A stretch of DNA of 64,000 bases from an uncultured Dorea sp. (lineage in GTDB: Bacteria > Bacillota > Clostridia > Lachnospirales > Lachnospiraceae), in contig CAJTRE010000003.1 in assembly GCA_910578495.1 (NCBI GenBank), forward strand, positions 76,927 through 140,926, read 5' to 3'. Within the stretch, counting starts at the first letter, position 1. Each line of letters starts with the position of its first letter. The notes under the pieces are model-generated. The model ran no database searches and was not told the DNA's origin. It worked only from the letters and a program-made list of their open reading frames with translations. Shown here piece after piece: positions 1 through 8,377 of this stretch. A program made the position numbers and the translations under genes.

Positions 1-572
1 TTACTGATAACCGGCGTCAGCTTTCGAAGCGCCTGTGACATCAGTCTTGCCTGAAGTCCAACATGTGAATCTCCCATATCTCCTTCAATCTCCTGACGAG
101 GTACTAATGCGGCAACAGAGTCAATAACAATAATATCCAGAGCACCGGAACGAACCATTGTCTCCGCAATCTCAAGCGCTTGGTCTCCGCTGTCCGGCTG
201 TGAGATATAAAGCTCATCTATATCTACACCGATATTCTTGGCATACACCGGATCAAGCGCATGCTCCGCATCGATGAATCCTGCAATTCCGCCCCTTTTC
301 TGCACTTCTGAAATCATATGTAATGCAACCGTTGTCTTACCACTTGATTCCGGGCCATACACTTCCACGATACGTCCTCTCGGTACGCCGCCCATTCCAA
401 GGGCAATATCCAGGCTCAGAGAGCCTGTCGGAATCGTCTCTACCACAACCTGCGCTGCCGGATCGCCAAGCTTCATAACTGTACCTTTTCCATAATCCTT
501 CTCAAGCTTCGCAATCGCCGCATCCAGTGCTTTCTTTTTATTTTCCGCATTCTTATTATCATTTCCTGCCAT
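1..572 (-). CDS. recA: RecA recombinase, 5' part (gene runs off the window)
   Basis: RecA is the ATP-dependent strand-exchange protein of homologous recombination and co-protease for LexA. About 190 N-terminal residues are visible. The Walker A motif GPESSGKT is complete, followed by the FIDAEHALDP segment and the Walker B region (LDIIVIDSVAALVPR). The gene begins at the ATG at 572 behind an AAGGAG ribosome site and reads leftwards off the window, so the C-terminal DNA-binding loop is not seen. A sigma-A promoter and a perfect LexA box lie just upstream, so it should be SOS-induced. Confidence 0.97.
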   Translation of the reverse strand, partial: MAGNDNKNAENKKKALDAAIAKLEKDYGKGTVMKLGDPAAQVVVETIPTGSLSLDIALGMGGVPRGRIVEVYGPESSGKTTVALHMISEVQKRGGIAGFIDAEHALDPVYAKNIGVDIDELYISQPDSGDQALEIAETMVRSGALDIIVIDSVAALVPRQEIEGDMGDSHVGLQARLMSQALRKLTPVIS

Positions 573-594
573 AATTTTTCTCCTTCTCATACAA

Positions 595-650
595 CGAACT
601 AACGTTCGTCTTCTAAATAGTATAGTAGTACACTTGTTCTGTTTTGTCAA
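595..650 (-). promoter_or_regulatory. recA promoter with LexA (SOS) box
   Basis: Reading the minus strand, TTGACA (645-650) and TACTAT (622-627) are separated by 17 bp. Just downstream at 595-608 is CGAACTAACGTTCG, an exact match to the Gram-positive LexA operator form CGAAC-N4-GTTCG. LexA binding here would block clearance of the recA promoter. Confidence 0.9.
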
Positions 651-752
651 TATGAAATTGTATAAAATCGGATTTTCCGGCGAAACGCCGAGTCAATAAA
701 ATAGTAACAGAATAATACAGTCCCTCAAATACAATTTTACTTTAACACAGAT

Positions 753-1982
753 TTAATACGCCGTCAAAAGGATTCTCCGAAACATTTTTTTCATGCACCA
801 GACATAGTCTCTCTTCTCTATATCTTCCTGCGCAGTTATATTATAAGACTTTATCACCTCGCCATTTAACAGATAGGACATCTTCCCAAGTGTCTGCCCC
901 CGTTTTACCGGCGCTTTGATATGTTCTTCCATCTTGATCCTGGTTTCTACTTTTTCATGTTTCCCAAGAAGAACTTTAAGTCCAGGTTCTTCTTCCACTT
1001 TTACAGTAACTTTACTGTCTTTGGAGCATATGGACGCAGGGCTTACCCCGCCCTCCACCGGAAGCTGTGCCTGAGTCGTCTTCTGCCATACATCCTGATA
1101 CTCATATTCCAAAAGACCGTATTCCATCAGTTTTCTCGTATCTTTCCATTTATAGTTCTTGTTGTTTGGCCATCCACAGGCAAGCAGCGCAACGATGTAT
1201 GTCCGCTCTCCACTTCTTAACGCACCTACATAACAATACCCTGCGTCTGCGGTAAATCCGGTCTTTCCGCTCAACGCCCCCTCCATCATCGTCAAAAATG
1301 CGTTGTGATTGTTACAGGAAAATCTACGGTCGCCTTTCACATTTTGAAACGAATAATTCTTCGTCCTTGTAATCGCAAGGAACTCCTCCTTTTTCGGAGA
1401 TTCCATAATACAATACTTCATAATTCTGGAAAGATCCACCGCCGTTGTAGAATGAACTCCTTTTTCATCCTGGGCGTCAAGACCGTTAGGTGTAATAAAA
1501 TATGTATCCTTGCATCCTAGTTCCTCTGCCTTCTCATTCATAAGCTGTGCAAATGCCTCCACTGACTCTGCAATCCCTTCCGCAATCACGACTGCACTGT
1601 CATTATGAGATTCCAGCATCAGAGAATACAACAGGTCTTTCAAATAAAAATCTTCTCCCCCCTTAACCCCAAGCCGGACTTTCGGCTGACAGACTGCATG
1701 ATCGGATACTTTTACTTTCTGCTGATCCGTCATATTTTCCAGCGCAAGAATACAAGTCATGATTTTCGTCGTACTTGCCATAGGCCGTATCGTATCTTCT
1801 TCTTTTCCAAACAAAACACGCCCACTGTCGGCGTCCATAAGAACCGCCGACCGGGCGTAAAGTCCTGCTGGCTCGTCCGGATTTCCAGTCATCTCTTCTG
1901 CACGCACCTGACAAACAGGCTGCACTGCTGACAAACACATGAAAATCAAAAGACTCACCCTTCTATTCATCCATTTTTTCAT
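753..1982 (-). CDS. Serine-type D-Ala-D-Ala carboxypeptidase (penicillin-binding protein 5 family)
   Basis: This exported enzyme trims the terminal D-Ala from peptidoglycan stem peptides. All three family motifs are present: SxxK as S70-TTK73, SxN as SHN at 125-127 and KTG at 240-242. An N-terminal hydrophobic signal segment ends near residue 28 and a PBP5-type C-terminal domain follows. A GTG codon at 1994 would extend the protein, but the GGAG ribosome site sits inside that extension, so the ATG at 1982 is preferred. It lies directly downstream of scpA-scpB, as dacB does near scpAB in Bacillus subtilis, which hints at a role in spore cortex. That role is inferred from synteny only. Confidence 0.88.
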   Translation of the reverse strand: MKKWMNRRVSLLIFMCLSAVQPVCQVRAEEMTGNPDEPAGLYARSAVLMDADSGRVLFGKEEDTIRPMASTTKIMTCILALENMTDQQKVKVSDHAVCQPKVRLGVKGGEDFYLKDLLYSLMLESHNDSAVVIAEGIAESVEAFAQLMNEKAEELGCKDTYFITPNGLDAQDEKGVHSTTAVDLSRIMKYCIMESPKKEEFLAITRTKNYSFQNVKGDRRFSCNNHNAFLTMMEGALSGKTGFTADAGYCYVGALRSGERTYIVALLACGWPNNKNYKWKDTRKLMEYGLLEYEYQDVWQKTTQAQLPVEGGVSPASICSKDSKVTVKVEEEPGLKVLLGKHEKVETRIKMEEHIKAPVKRGQTLGKMSYLLNGEVIKSYNITAQEDIEKRDYVWCMKKMFRRILLTAY

Positions 1983-2036
1983 CCGCAACTCCACACACTA
2001 CTTCTGTTATTTCAGTGTATGAGAGGGCTGCCGAAA

Positions 2037-2606
2037 CTATACGTCCAGTTTTAACTGGATTTCCTCTTCCGCCTCAGATTTGAAATTTTCCATCTGCTCA
2101 TGGTTCAGAATTGGAAGGTCATCCACCGACTGCACGCCAAATCTTCTGAGAAATTCCTCCGTAGTTCCAAAAAGAAGTGGTCTTCCCGGCGCATCCAGAC
2201 GCCCCACCTCGCAAGCCAGATTATATTCTACCAGCTTATTGACAGCGTGATCGGATTTTACTCCGCGGATCTTTTCAACCTCCAGCTTTGTAACCGGCTG
2301 CTTATAGGCAATAATAGAGAGCGTCTCCAACAAAACATCCGTAAGCATATACCGTTTCGGCTGTTTTGCAATTCGTATCAGATATTCATACATCTCTTTC
2401 TTTGTACACATTTGAAAAGAATCATTCAGTTCCACAATCCGTATGCCCCGGCTTTCCACCTCATACTTATCCATCATCTGATGGATAACCTTTCTCGTGG
2501 TAGCCTCATCATGTTCAATTGCTGCGGCAATCTTCTGCAATTCCACTGATTCTCCCATTGTAAATAAAATCGACTCTATAATCCCTTCTAATTTATTGAT
2601 TTCCAC
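2037..2606 (-). CDS. scpB: Segregation and condensation protein B
   Basis: ScpB is the winged-helix kleisin partner of the SMC-ScpAB condensin, which organises and separates chromosomes. The 189-residue length is normal for the family and the N terminus (KLEGIIESILFTMGESV) is typical. The segment VLLETLSIIAYKQPVTKLEVE is the recognisable central motif, so the call rests on strong family resemblance. Translation starts at GTG behind AAAGG. It begins only 6 bp after the scpA stop codon, so the two are co-transcribed and probably translationally coupled. Confidence 0.95.
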   Translation of the reverse strand: MEINKLEGIIESILFTMGESVELQKIAAAIEHDEATTRKVIHQMMDKYEVESRGIRIVELNDSFQMCTKKEMYEYLIRIAKQPKRYMLTDVLLETLSIIAYKQPVTKLEVEKIRGVKSDHAVNKLVEYNLACEVGRLDAPGRPLLFGTTEEFLRRFGVQSVDDLPILNHEQMENFKSEAEEEIQLKLDV

Positions 2607-2612
2607 GTTATC

Positions 2613-3371
2613 TTACCTTTCTGCCTGTGTTACATTTGAGGTGATCACAATATCATCAAATGGCTGCTCCTGCTCAATCTGAAGCGTGCCGTCTTTCATA
2701 AGCTGCAAAATCGCCAGAAATGTCACTACAACCTGCGTTCTTGAACTTTGTCTGGTAAGAAGCGAACGAAAGCTGAACGTTTTATGCGCTCTGGCATACT
2801 CTGTCACAGAAGACAGCTTTTCACCAACCGTCACCTCTTCTTTTTCAATCTTTCCGAATTTACTCCTGACAGGATCGATCTTATCCACCTGTCGTCTCAT
2901 GACGTCCTTGAAGATACCATTCAACTTCTGTAAGGTTAAATCTCCCAGCAATTTATCCAAATCTACCGGTTCCACATATTCCAACACCTCCGCCGGGACA
3001 GCGGGCTGCCTGTACATAACCTTTTCCGTATCTATCTCCCGGTCTTTTAATTCATAGGACATATATTTATACATCTTATATTCCAGAAGTTGTTCTATCA
3101 GTTCCTTTCTTGGATCTTCTTCCTCGCCTTCTTCATTCACTTCTTTCGGAAGCAGCATCCGGCATTTGATGTCCAGAAGCGTAGCCGCCATCACAAGAAA
3201 TTCACTCATGATATTCAAATCTTCTTTTTCCATCGCCTTTATGTATTCCATGTATTGATTTGTAATCTCTACAATTGGAATATCGTAAATATCTATTTTA
3301 TTTTTATCAATCAGGTGCAGAAGAAGGTCAAGAGGACCTTCAAACACCTGCAACTTTACCGGTATTCCCAT
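2613..3371 (-). CDS. scpA: Segregation and condensation protein A (kleisin)
   Basis: ScpA bridges the heads of the SMC dimer and recruits ScpB. The hallmark N-terminal motif VFEGPLDLLLHLIDK is intact, as is the C-terminal winged-helix region. The ORF can be extended to a TTG at 3401, but GGAG lies 7 bp before the ATG at 3371, which also gives the normal family N terminus (MGIPVKLQVFEGP). The gene is part of a minus-strand run with the phosphoesterase upstream and scpB downstream. Confidence 0.95.
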   Translation of the reverse strand: MGIPVKLQVFEGPLDLLLHLIDKNKIDIYDIPIVEITNQYMEYIKAMEKEDLNIMSEFLVMAATLLDIKCRMLLPKEVNEEGEEEDPRKELIEQLLEYKMYKYMSYELKDREIDTEKVMYRQPAVPAEVLEYVEPVDLDKLLGDLTLQKLNGIFKDVMRRQVDKIDPVRSKFGKIEKEEVTVGEKLSSVTEYARAHKTFSFRSLLTRQSSRTQVVVTFLAILQLMKDGTLQIEQEQPFDDIVITSNVTQAER

Positions 3372-3439
3372 ATCGCCGCTCCATATTTTCCTATCGCACA
3401 ATTATATTATTATACAGGATATTTTCACTTTCCACAAGA

Positions 3440-4297
3440 CTAATTCTTCCCCCGCAGACGAAGAACTACCAGTTCCGCAGGGTTTAAGAACCGCACATTC
3501 ACCGTATGCGTGCCAAGCCCTTTGCTCACCACAATGGCAGTGTCGCCTTCCCGGTAAATATCTCCTGAATACTTCGGAAAAATCTCAAATGCCGGCGTAA
3601 TCATCCCTGTAAATCCTGGAATCCTCACAACCCCTCCATGATAGTGTCCGGATAAAATAAGGTCCGCCCCCCATCTTTTATATTCTTCCATATAAGACGG
3701 GTGATGTGCCAGCAGAATTTGAAAAGACTCCTTATCACACGCTCCAATCCTTGACGTAATCTCGTCCGGCTCAAGCACGCCTTTCCGGCAATGCAGATAA
3801 CATTTCAGAGGAATTTCAAGACCTGTAATCCGAAAATTTCCCTCTTTCACACTTTCATTTTCCAGAAAACGAACGCCTGCCTCTTTTAATTCTTTCTGAT
3901 ACTCTCTATAGGCATATAAATTGTAGACATCCGGGAACTCTTTCATTCTCTGCTCATGATTTCCATGCGCATAATACACCGGGGCAATCTTCAAGAGAGC
4001 TTTCACTGTTTTCATCGCAGGTTCGTAGGAAGAAGTCCGCTTCCCGATCAGCATATCCCCGCCGACCAAAATCAGTTCCGGGGAAATCTCTTTGATTTTC
4101 TCTATAAGTCTTTGGTTCTCTTTTCCATACATATGATTATGAAGATCGCTCAAAAAAACAATCTTTTTCTCTCTGCATCCGGAAAGCTTCTGTGATTCTA
4201 TCACGTATTCCGTCACCTGAAAGCAATGCAGCTCCCGCCAGATTTCCAGCAAAACCAAAATCGCCGCAACTACAAGTACAATCAACAAATATTTCAA
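3440..4297 (-). CDS. Membrane-anchored calcineurin-like metallophosphoesterase
   Basis: The protein has an N-terminal membrane anchor (residues 2-18) followed by a calcineurin-like phosphoesterase domain. The five metal-binding blocks are visible: SDLHNH, VGGDM, GNHEQ, LLAHHPS and GHYHGG. It resembles the YkuE/YaeI group, whose substrates are uncertain, so no specific substrate is assigned. The start is TTG with GGAGG five bases upstream. It follows the HAD phosphatase by 9 bp and is followed by scpA after 68 bp, so it sits in one operon with both. Confidence 0.85.
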   Translation of the reverse strand: MKYLLIVLVVAAILVLLEIWRELHCFQVTEYVIESQKLSGCREKKIVFLSDLHNHMYGKENQRLIEKIKEISPELILVGGDMLIGKRTSSYEPAMKTVKALLKIAPVYYAHGNHEQRMKEFPDVYNLYAYREYQKELKEAGVRFLENESVKEGNFRITGLEIPLKCYLHCRKGVLEPDEITSRIGACDKESFQILLAHHPSYMEEYKRWGADLILSGHYHGGVVRIPGFTGMITPAFEIFPKYSGDIYREGDTAIVVSKGLGTHTVNVRFLNPAELVVLRLRGKN

Positions 4298-4306
4298 TTC
4301 TGCCTC

Positions 4307-5104
4307 CTATCTTCCTTTTCTAAAGGAATCATAAAGCTTACGAATATTTTCAAACGTATAATCGGGCATATACATGGTATTTTGAAGATCAGACTCTTTT
4401 GCTTCTCCCGTATACACAAGAGCTGTCTCCACTCCGGCATTGATTCCACAGGCAATATCGGTATACAGACGGTCTCCCACAACGAGAACTTCTTCTTTTT
4501 CGGCGTGTACCTGTTCCATACACATAGAGACAATTTCTTTGTTCGGTTTTCCTACATAATAAGGCTCTCTATCTACCGTTACTTTGAGCATCTCACAGAT
4601 TCCTCCACAATCCGGCACAAACCCAAACGCTGTAGGGCAGCGATAATCCGGATTCGTTCCGATATAATCCACATCCGGACGGAGCAAAAGTTCACAAGCG
4701 TTTTCTATTTTCTCATACGTAAGCGTACGGTCAAACCCGACAACTACACAGTCCACGTCCTTCTCCGCCTGTTCGGTAACAGTAAGCCCACACTCTCTTA
4801 CTTCCTTCGCAAAAGACGGAGTTCCCATAACAAAAAGCTTCTTGCCGCTATAATGCTGTTTCAAATATTTACAGGCAGCATAAGAAGCTGTCATAAACTG
4901 GTCTTCCCCTGTCTCTATTCCCCATTTTTTGAATTTTTCTATATAATCTTTTCTACTCTTCACAGAATTATTTGTTATATAAAACGCTCTGCCGCCAATC
5001 GCTGTGATATACTCAATCAATTCTTTACTGCCGTCATACAGCGTATCGTCCACCGCAAGAGTTCCGTCTATATCAAACAAAAAGTATTTCTTACCTTTCA
5101 ACAT
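4307..5104 (-). CDS. HAD-IIA family sugar-phosphatase (NagD/AraL type)
   Basis: A 265-residue haloacid-dehalogenase hydrolase. Motif I is FLFDIDGTL, motif II TNNS, the motif III lysine lies in GKPNKE, and motif IV is VVGDRLYTDI. The cap between motifs II and III is of the NagD type. Members dephosphorylate sugar phosphates or p-nitrophenyl phosphate; the physiological substrate cannot be read here. The upstream ORF extension is rejected because AAGGAGAG lies just before the ATG at 5104. It is the first gene of the minus-strand operon running to the carboxypeptidase. Confidence 0.87.
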   Translation of the reverse strand: MLKGKKYFLFDIDGTLAVDDTLYDGSKELIEYITAIGGRAFYITNNSVKSRKDYIEKFKKWGIETGEDQFMTASYAACKYLKQHYSGKKLFVMGTPSFAKEVRECGLTVTEQAEKDVDCVVVGFDRTLTYEKIENACELLLRPDVDYIGTNPDYRCPTAFGFVPDCGGICEMLKVTVDREPYYVGKPNKEIVSMCMEQVHAEKEEVLVVGDRLYTDIACGINAGVETALVYTGEAKESDLQNTMYMPDYTFENIRKLYDSFRKGR

Positions 5105-5129
5105 GATTTTCTCTCCTTTTATCGTGATA

Positions 5130-5159
5130 ATTATATAATTATTCCTACCAATTTGTAAA
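5130..5159 (-). promoter_or_regulatory. Promoter for the HAD-phosphoesterase-scpAB operon
   Basis: On the minus strand TTTACA (5154-5159) is followed 18 bp later by TATAAT (5130-5135), about 25 bp before the start codon of the HAD phosphatase. The divergent aminopeptidase gene begins at 5220, so this short gap must hold promoters for both directions. Confidence 0.6.
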
Positions 5160-5219
5160 CAAATATGATAAAATTTTATAGTACAAAACTTACTCAATAC
5201 ATATAAGGAGGTTTTCAAA

Positions 5220-7007
5220 ATGAGTATAGCAGAAAGAATTACCGCTCTTCGCGCTTTAATGGCTGATCGGGGATATGACGTTTACATGGTGCCGACAGAC
5301 GACAATCACCAGAGTGAATATGTAGGCGAGCACTTTAAAGCAAGAGCATTTATCACAGGATTTACCGGAAGCGCTGGAACGGCTGTCATCACGAAGGACG
5401 AAGCCGGACTTTGGACAGACGGAAGATACTTTATTCAGGCTGCGCAGCAATTAGAGGGAACTGGCGTAACCTTATTTAAAATGGGAGAACCGGGCGTTCC
5501 AACTGTAGAAGAATACATCGCAAATGTAATTCCACAGAATGGTACTTTAGGATTTGACGGCCGCGTTGTTGCTATGGGCGAAGGACAGGCTCTTGTAGAT
5601 GCCGTTGCTCCAAAAAACGGTAAGATCAATTATTCAGAAGATCTGATCGACCTTATCTGGGAGGACAGACCGGCATTATCCGAGAAACCTGCATTTGCAC
5701 TTGGTGAAGAATATACCGGAGAAAGCACAAAGAGCAAGCTTACACGTATTCGTGAAGCCATGAAGGAGGCAGGCGCTAACGTACATGTAATCGCCGCTCT
5801 TGACGATGTGTGCTGGACAACAAACTTACGTGGAGACGATATTGAGTTCTTCCCACTGCTCCTTTCCTATGCAGTAATCACAATGGATGATATGAAACTC
5901 TATATTGACGAGCGCAAACTGACCGATGAGATGAAAGCAAATCTTGCAAAAGACAACATCTCTCTTCGTCCTTACAACGCTGTTTATGAAGATGTAAAAG
6001 AGTTATCCGACTCTGACGTAATCATGGTCGATCCTGCCCGTCTCAACTACGCATTGTATAACAACCTTCCAAAGAACGCGGAAGTGGTACAGCTTACCAA
6101 CCCTACCGTTCTTATGAAAGCTATGAAAAATGACGTAGAAATCAAAAATATTATCAACGCTCACATCAAAGACGGTGTAGCCATGACAAAATTCATGTAC
6201 TGGCTGAAAAAGAACGTTGGTAAAATTGAAATTACAGAAATAAGCGCCGCAGAAAAACTGGATTCTTTCCGTAAAGAACAGGAAGGTTACCTATGGCAGA
6301 GTTTTGAGCCAATCTGTGGTTCCGGCGAACACGCCGCTATCGTTCACTATGCTGCAACTCCGGAAACCGACATCCCGGTTGTCACAGACGGATTATTCCT
6401 TACCGATACCGGCGGAGGATATATGGAGGGCTCTACCGACATTACAAGAACTTTCGCTTTCGGCAAGCTGACTGACCGTATGAAAGAAGACTTCACAACG
6501 GTTCTTCTTTGTAACTTACGTCTTGCAAGAGCGGTATTCATGTACGGCACATGCGGATACAACTTAGACATTCTGGCAAGAATGCCTGCATGGGAGCGTG
6601 GCATCAACTACAACCATGGAACCGGACACGGCGTTGGATATTTAATGAACATCCACGAAGCGTCCAGTGGATTCCGTATCGCTATCCGCGACAGAGAGAA
6701 AGCTCCGATCGAGGCAGGCATGGTACTTACTAACGAACCAGGAATCTATATCGAAGGTTCTCACGGCATACGTACGGAAAACGAACTGGTAGCCCGCAAC
6801 GGACAGAAGACCGAATATGGACAGTTTATGTACTTTGAGCCGATCACCTATGTTCCGATCGACCTTGACGCTGTAGTTCCTGAGATGATGACAACGGAAG
6901 ACAAGGAACAGCTCAACGCATACCATGCAAAAGTTTACGAGCTTATCGCTCCAAAACTTAGTGAAGAAGAAAGAGAGTGGTTGAAAGAATATACAAGAGC
7001 AATTTAA
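5220..7007 (+). CDS. pepP: Xaa-Pro aminopeptidase (aminopeptidase P, M24B)
   Basis: A cytosolic metallopeptidase that removes N-terminal residues preceding proline. At 595 residues it is the long, three-domain form of aminopeptidase P, with two creatinase-like N-terminal domains and a C-terminal pita-bread catalytic domain. Visible metal-site blocks are TDTGGGYMEGSTDITRTF (two Asp ligands), NHGTGHGVG (His), NEPG (Glu) and GIRTENE (Glu). The ribosome site AAGGAGG is six bases before the ATG. It stands alone, divergent from the HAD operon and convergent with the deacetylase. Confidence 0.95.
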   Translation: MSIAERITALRALMADRGYDVYMVPTDDNHQSEYVGEHFKARAFITGFTGSAGTAVITKDEAGLWTDGRYFIQAAQQLEGTGVTLFKMGEPGVPTVEEYIANVIPQNGTLGFDGRVVAMGEGQALVDAVAPKNGKINYSEDLIDLIWEDRPALSEKPAFALGEEYTGESTKSKLTRIREAMKEAGANVHVIAALDDVCWTTNLRGDDIEFFPLLLSYAVITMDDMKLYIDERKLTDEMKANLAKDNISLRPYNAVYEDVKELSDSDVIMVDPARLNYALYNNLPKNAEVVQLTNPTVLMKAMKNDVEIKNIINAHIKDGVAMTKFMYWLKKNVGKIEITEISAAEKLDSFRKEQEGYLWQSFEPICGSGEHAAIVHYAATPETDIPVVTDGLFLTDTGGGYMEGSTDITRTFAFGKLTDRMKEDFTTVLLCNLRLARAVFMYGTCGYNLDILARMPAWERGINYNHGTGHGVGYLMNIHEASSGFRIAIRDREKAPIEAGMVLTNEPGIYIEGSHGIRTENELVARNGQKTEYGQFMYFEPITYVPIDLDAVVPEMMTTEDKEQLNAYHAKVYELIAPKLSEEEREWLKEYTRAI

Positions 7008-7023
7008 TCAGCCGATATACTTT

Positions 7024-7049
7024 GGGGGCAGTGCATATGCACTGCCCCC
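7024..7049. terminator. Perfect 26-bp palindrome between convergent genes
   Basis: GGGGGCAGTGCAT is followed directly by its exact reverse complement. It lies between the stop codons of the convergent aminopeptidase and deacetylase genes. A very stable hairpin is expected in RNA from either strand. There is no good T-run on either side, so calling it a bidirectional terminator is an inference from position. Confidence 0.55.
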
Positions 7050-7087
7050 ATATCCTTAAATCCTCTATTCTTCCTTATACAAAGATT

Positions 7088-8347
7088 TCAGTTCTTCATA
7101 GAGGCATAACGACTTCCACTTCTTAATTTTTTCCCTTTAATTTTCGCCATTTCAGAAACAGTTACCATCTCATATCCCTTTTTCTTTAATTGGGGAATAA
7201 TCTTCATAGATGCTTCTATTGTAGAATTATGAATATCATGCATCAAAATAATGTCTCCGTCTTTTATTTTCCCTGTAGCTGCGCTGATTGTTTTTGAAGC
7301 GCTGCGTGTCTGCCAGTCTCTTGTATCAATACTCCATAAAATCAATGGCATCTTTGCTCCCTTTTTCAGCGAACTTCCAATAGAACCATATGGGGGACGC
7401 ATAAGTGAAACATTTTCTTTCGTAATTGCCTTTATTCTTGAATTTGTCTTATTTACCTCACTTGTTACTTTTGACATACTTGCCGATCCAAGATTGGGGT
7501 GCGAATAAGAATGATTCCCTACTTCACATCCAATATTTTTCATTTTCTTTATTTCACTTTTATAGCTGGAAACTTTATTTCCTACAACAAAAAATGTCGC
7601 ATGAGCATCATATTTCTCAAGCCGCCTCAATAACTTTCCAGTCTTTTTCCCCGGACCGTCATCATAAGTAAGCGCCACTACTTTCTTTTTTACAGCGCTC
7701 TTTACCGGAGACCAGTCAGAATAAAGATTGAAAGTTTTTCCATCAAATCTTGTCTGTTTATATGTACGAATCCGAACATAACTTTTGCTGCTCTTTACGT
7801 TCCGAATCACCTGAAATACATCCGAATTGTTTTTTACATAAGAATTTTTAACGCCCTTCTTAAATCTCTGATCTAATGCATATTGAACCTGATAACCGGT
7901 TATCTGACTGCTCTGCTTCTTCCAATACACAACGAGGCTATTTCCATTTAGATATGTCTTGTGAAGTGTTGTTTTCTTAGGACGAATCTGGAAAGTTGTG
8001 GTAAAAGTCCCCTTATACATTCCTCTAAAAGTGACTTTCACTTTATATTTTCCTACATTTTTTCTTCCACTGGAATACGTAAGCTTATAATCCTTAGAAC
8101 TGTATCTTTTCCCGCTCTTATCCGTCACAGTCACTTTCGGTGTCTGCACTTTCCCATTATATGTATAGTCTACAGCAGACAGCTTAATTACCGGATTTTT
8201 AACAATTACAGTCTCTGGCTCTACTGGTATCTCTGTCTCCGTCTGCTTCTGCGGTTCCTCTGCACTAATTTCCGAAACATTCAATAATAATAACGCCGCT
8301 ATCGAACATAGAACTACTAGCATCTTTCTTTTCCATTTTCCCTGCAT
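7088..8347 (-). CDS. Secreted polysaccharide deacetylase with N-terminal beta-sandwich domains
   Basis: Residues 8-29 form a signal peptide or anchor. An MBG/Ig-like segment (about 53-122) and a fibronectin type III-like segment (about 125-217) follow, then a NodB deacetylase domain. The NodB motifs are TYDDGP (227-232), HSYSHP with H279 and H283, RPPYGS, the DTRDW block and LMHD. Such enzymes N-deacetylate peptidoglycan or other acetylated glycans outside the cell. An upstream ATG at 8362 overlaps the GGAGG site, so 8347 is taken as the start. It is 30 bp after the transglutaminase-like gene and probably co-transcribed with it. Confidence 0.88.
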   Translation of the reverse strand: MQGKWKRKMLVVLCSIAALLLLNVSEISAEEPQKQTETEIPVEPETVIVKNPVIKLSAVDYTYNGKVQTPKVTVTDKSGKRYSSKDYKLTYSSGRKNVGKYKVKVTFRGMYKGTFTTTFQIRPKKTTLHKTYLNGNSLVVYWKKQSSQITGYQVQYALDQRFKKGVKNSYVKNNSDVFQVIRNVKSSKSYVRIRTYKQTRFDGKTFNLYSDWSPVKSAVKKKVVALTYDDGPGKKTGKLLRRLEKYDAHATFFVVGNKVSSYKSEIKKMKNIGCEVGNHSYSHPNLGSASMSKVTSEVNKTNSRIKAITKENVSLMRPPYGSIGSSLKKGAKMPLILWSIDTRDWQTRSASKTISAATGKIKDGDIILMHDIHNSTIEASMKIIPQLKKKGYEMVTVSEMAKIKGKKLRSGSRYASMKN

Positions 8348-8377
8348 CCTTATTTCCTCCATTCCTTTCTTCCAAAA

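Noticed and set aside
238..495. Plus-strand ORF of 85 codons within recA.
   Set aside because: It is antisense to conserved recA codons, with no ribosome site of its own.
678..690. CGGCG-AAA-CGCCG hairpin between the carboxypeptidase gene and recA.
   Set aside because: The stem is only five base pairs and lacks a T-run on the relevant strand, so a terminator is not supported.
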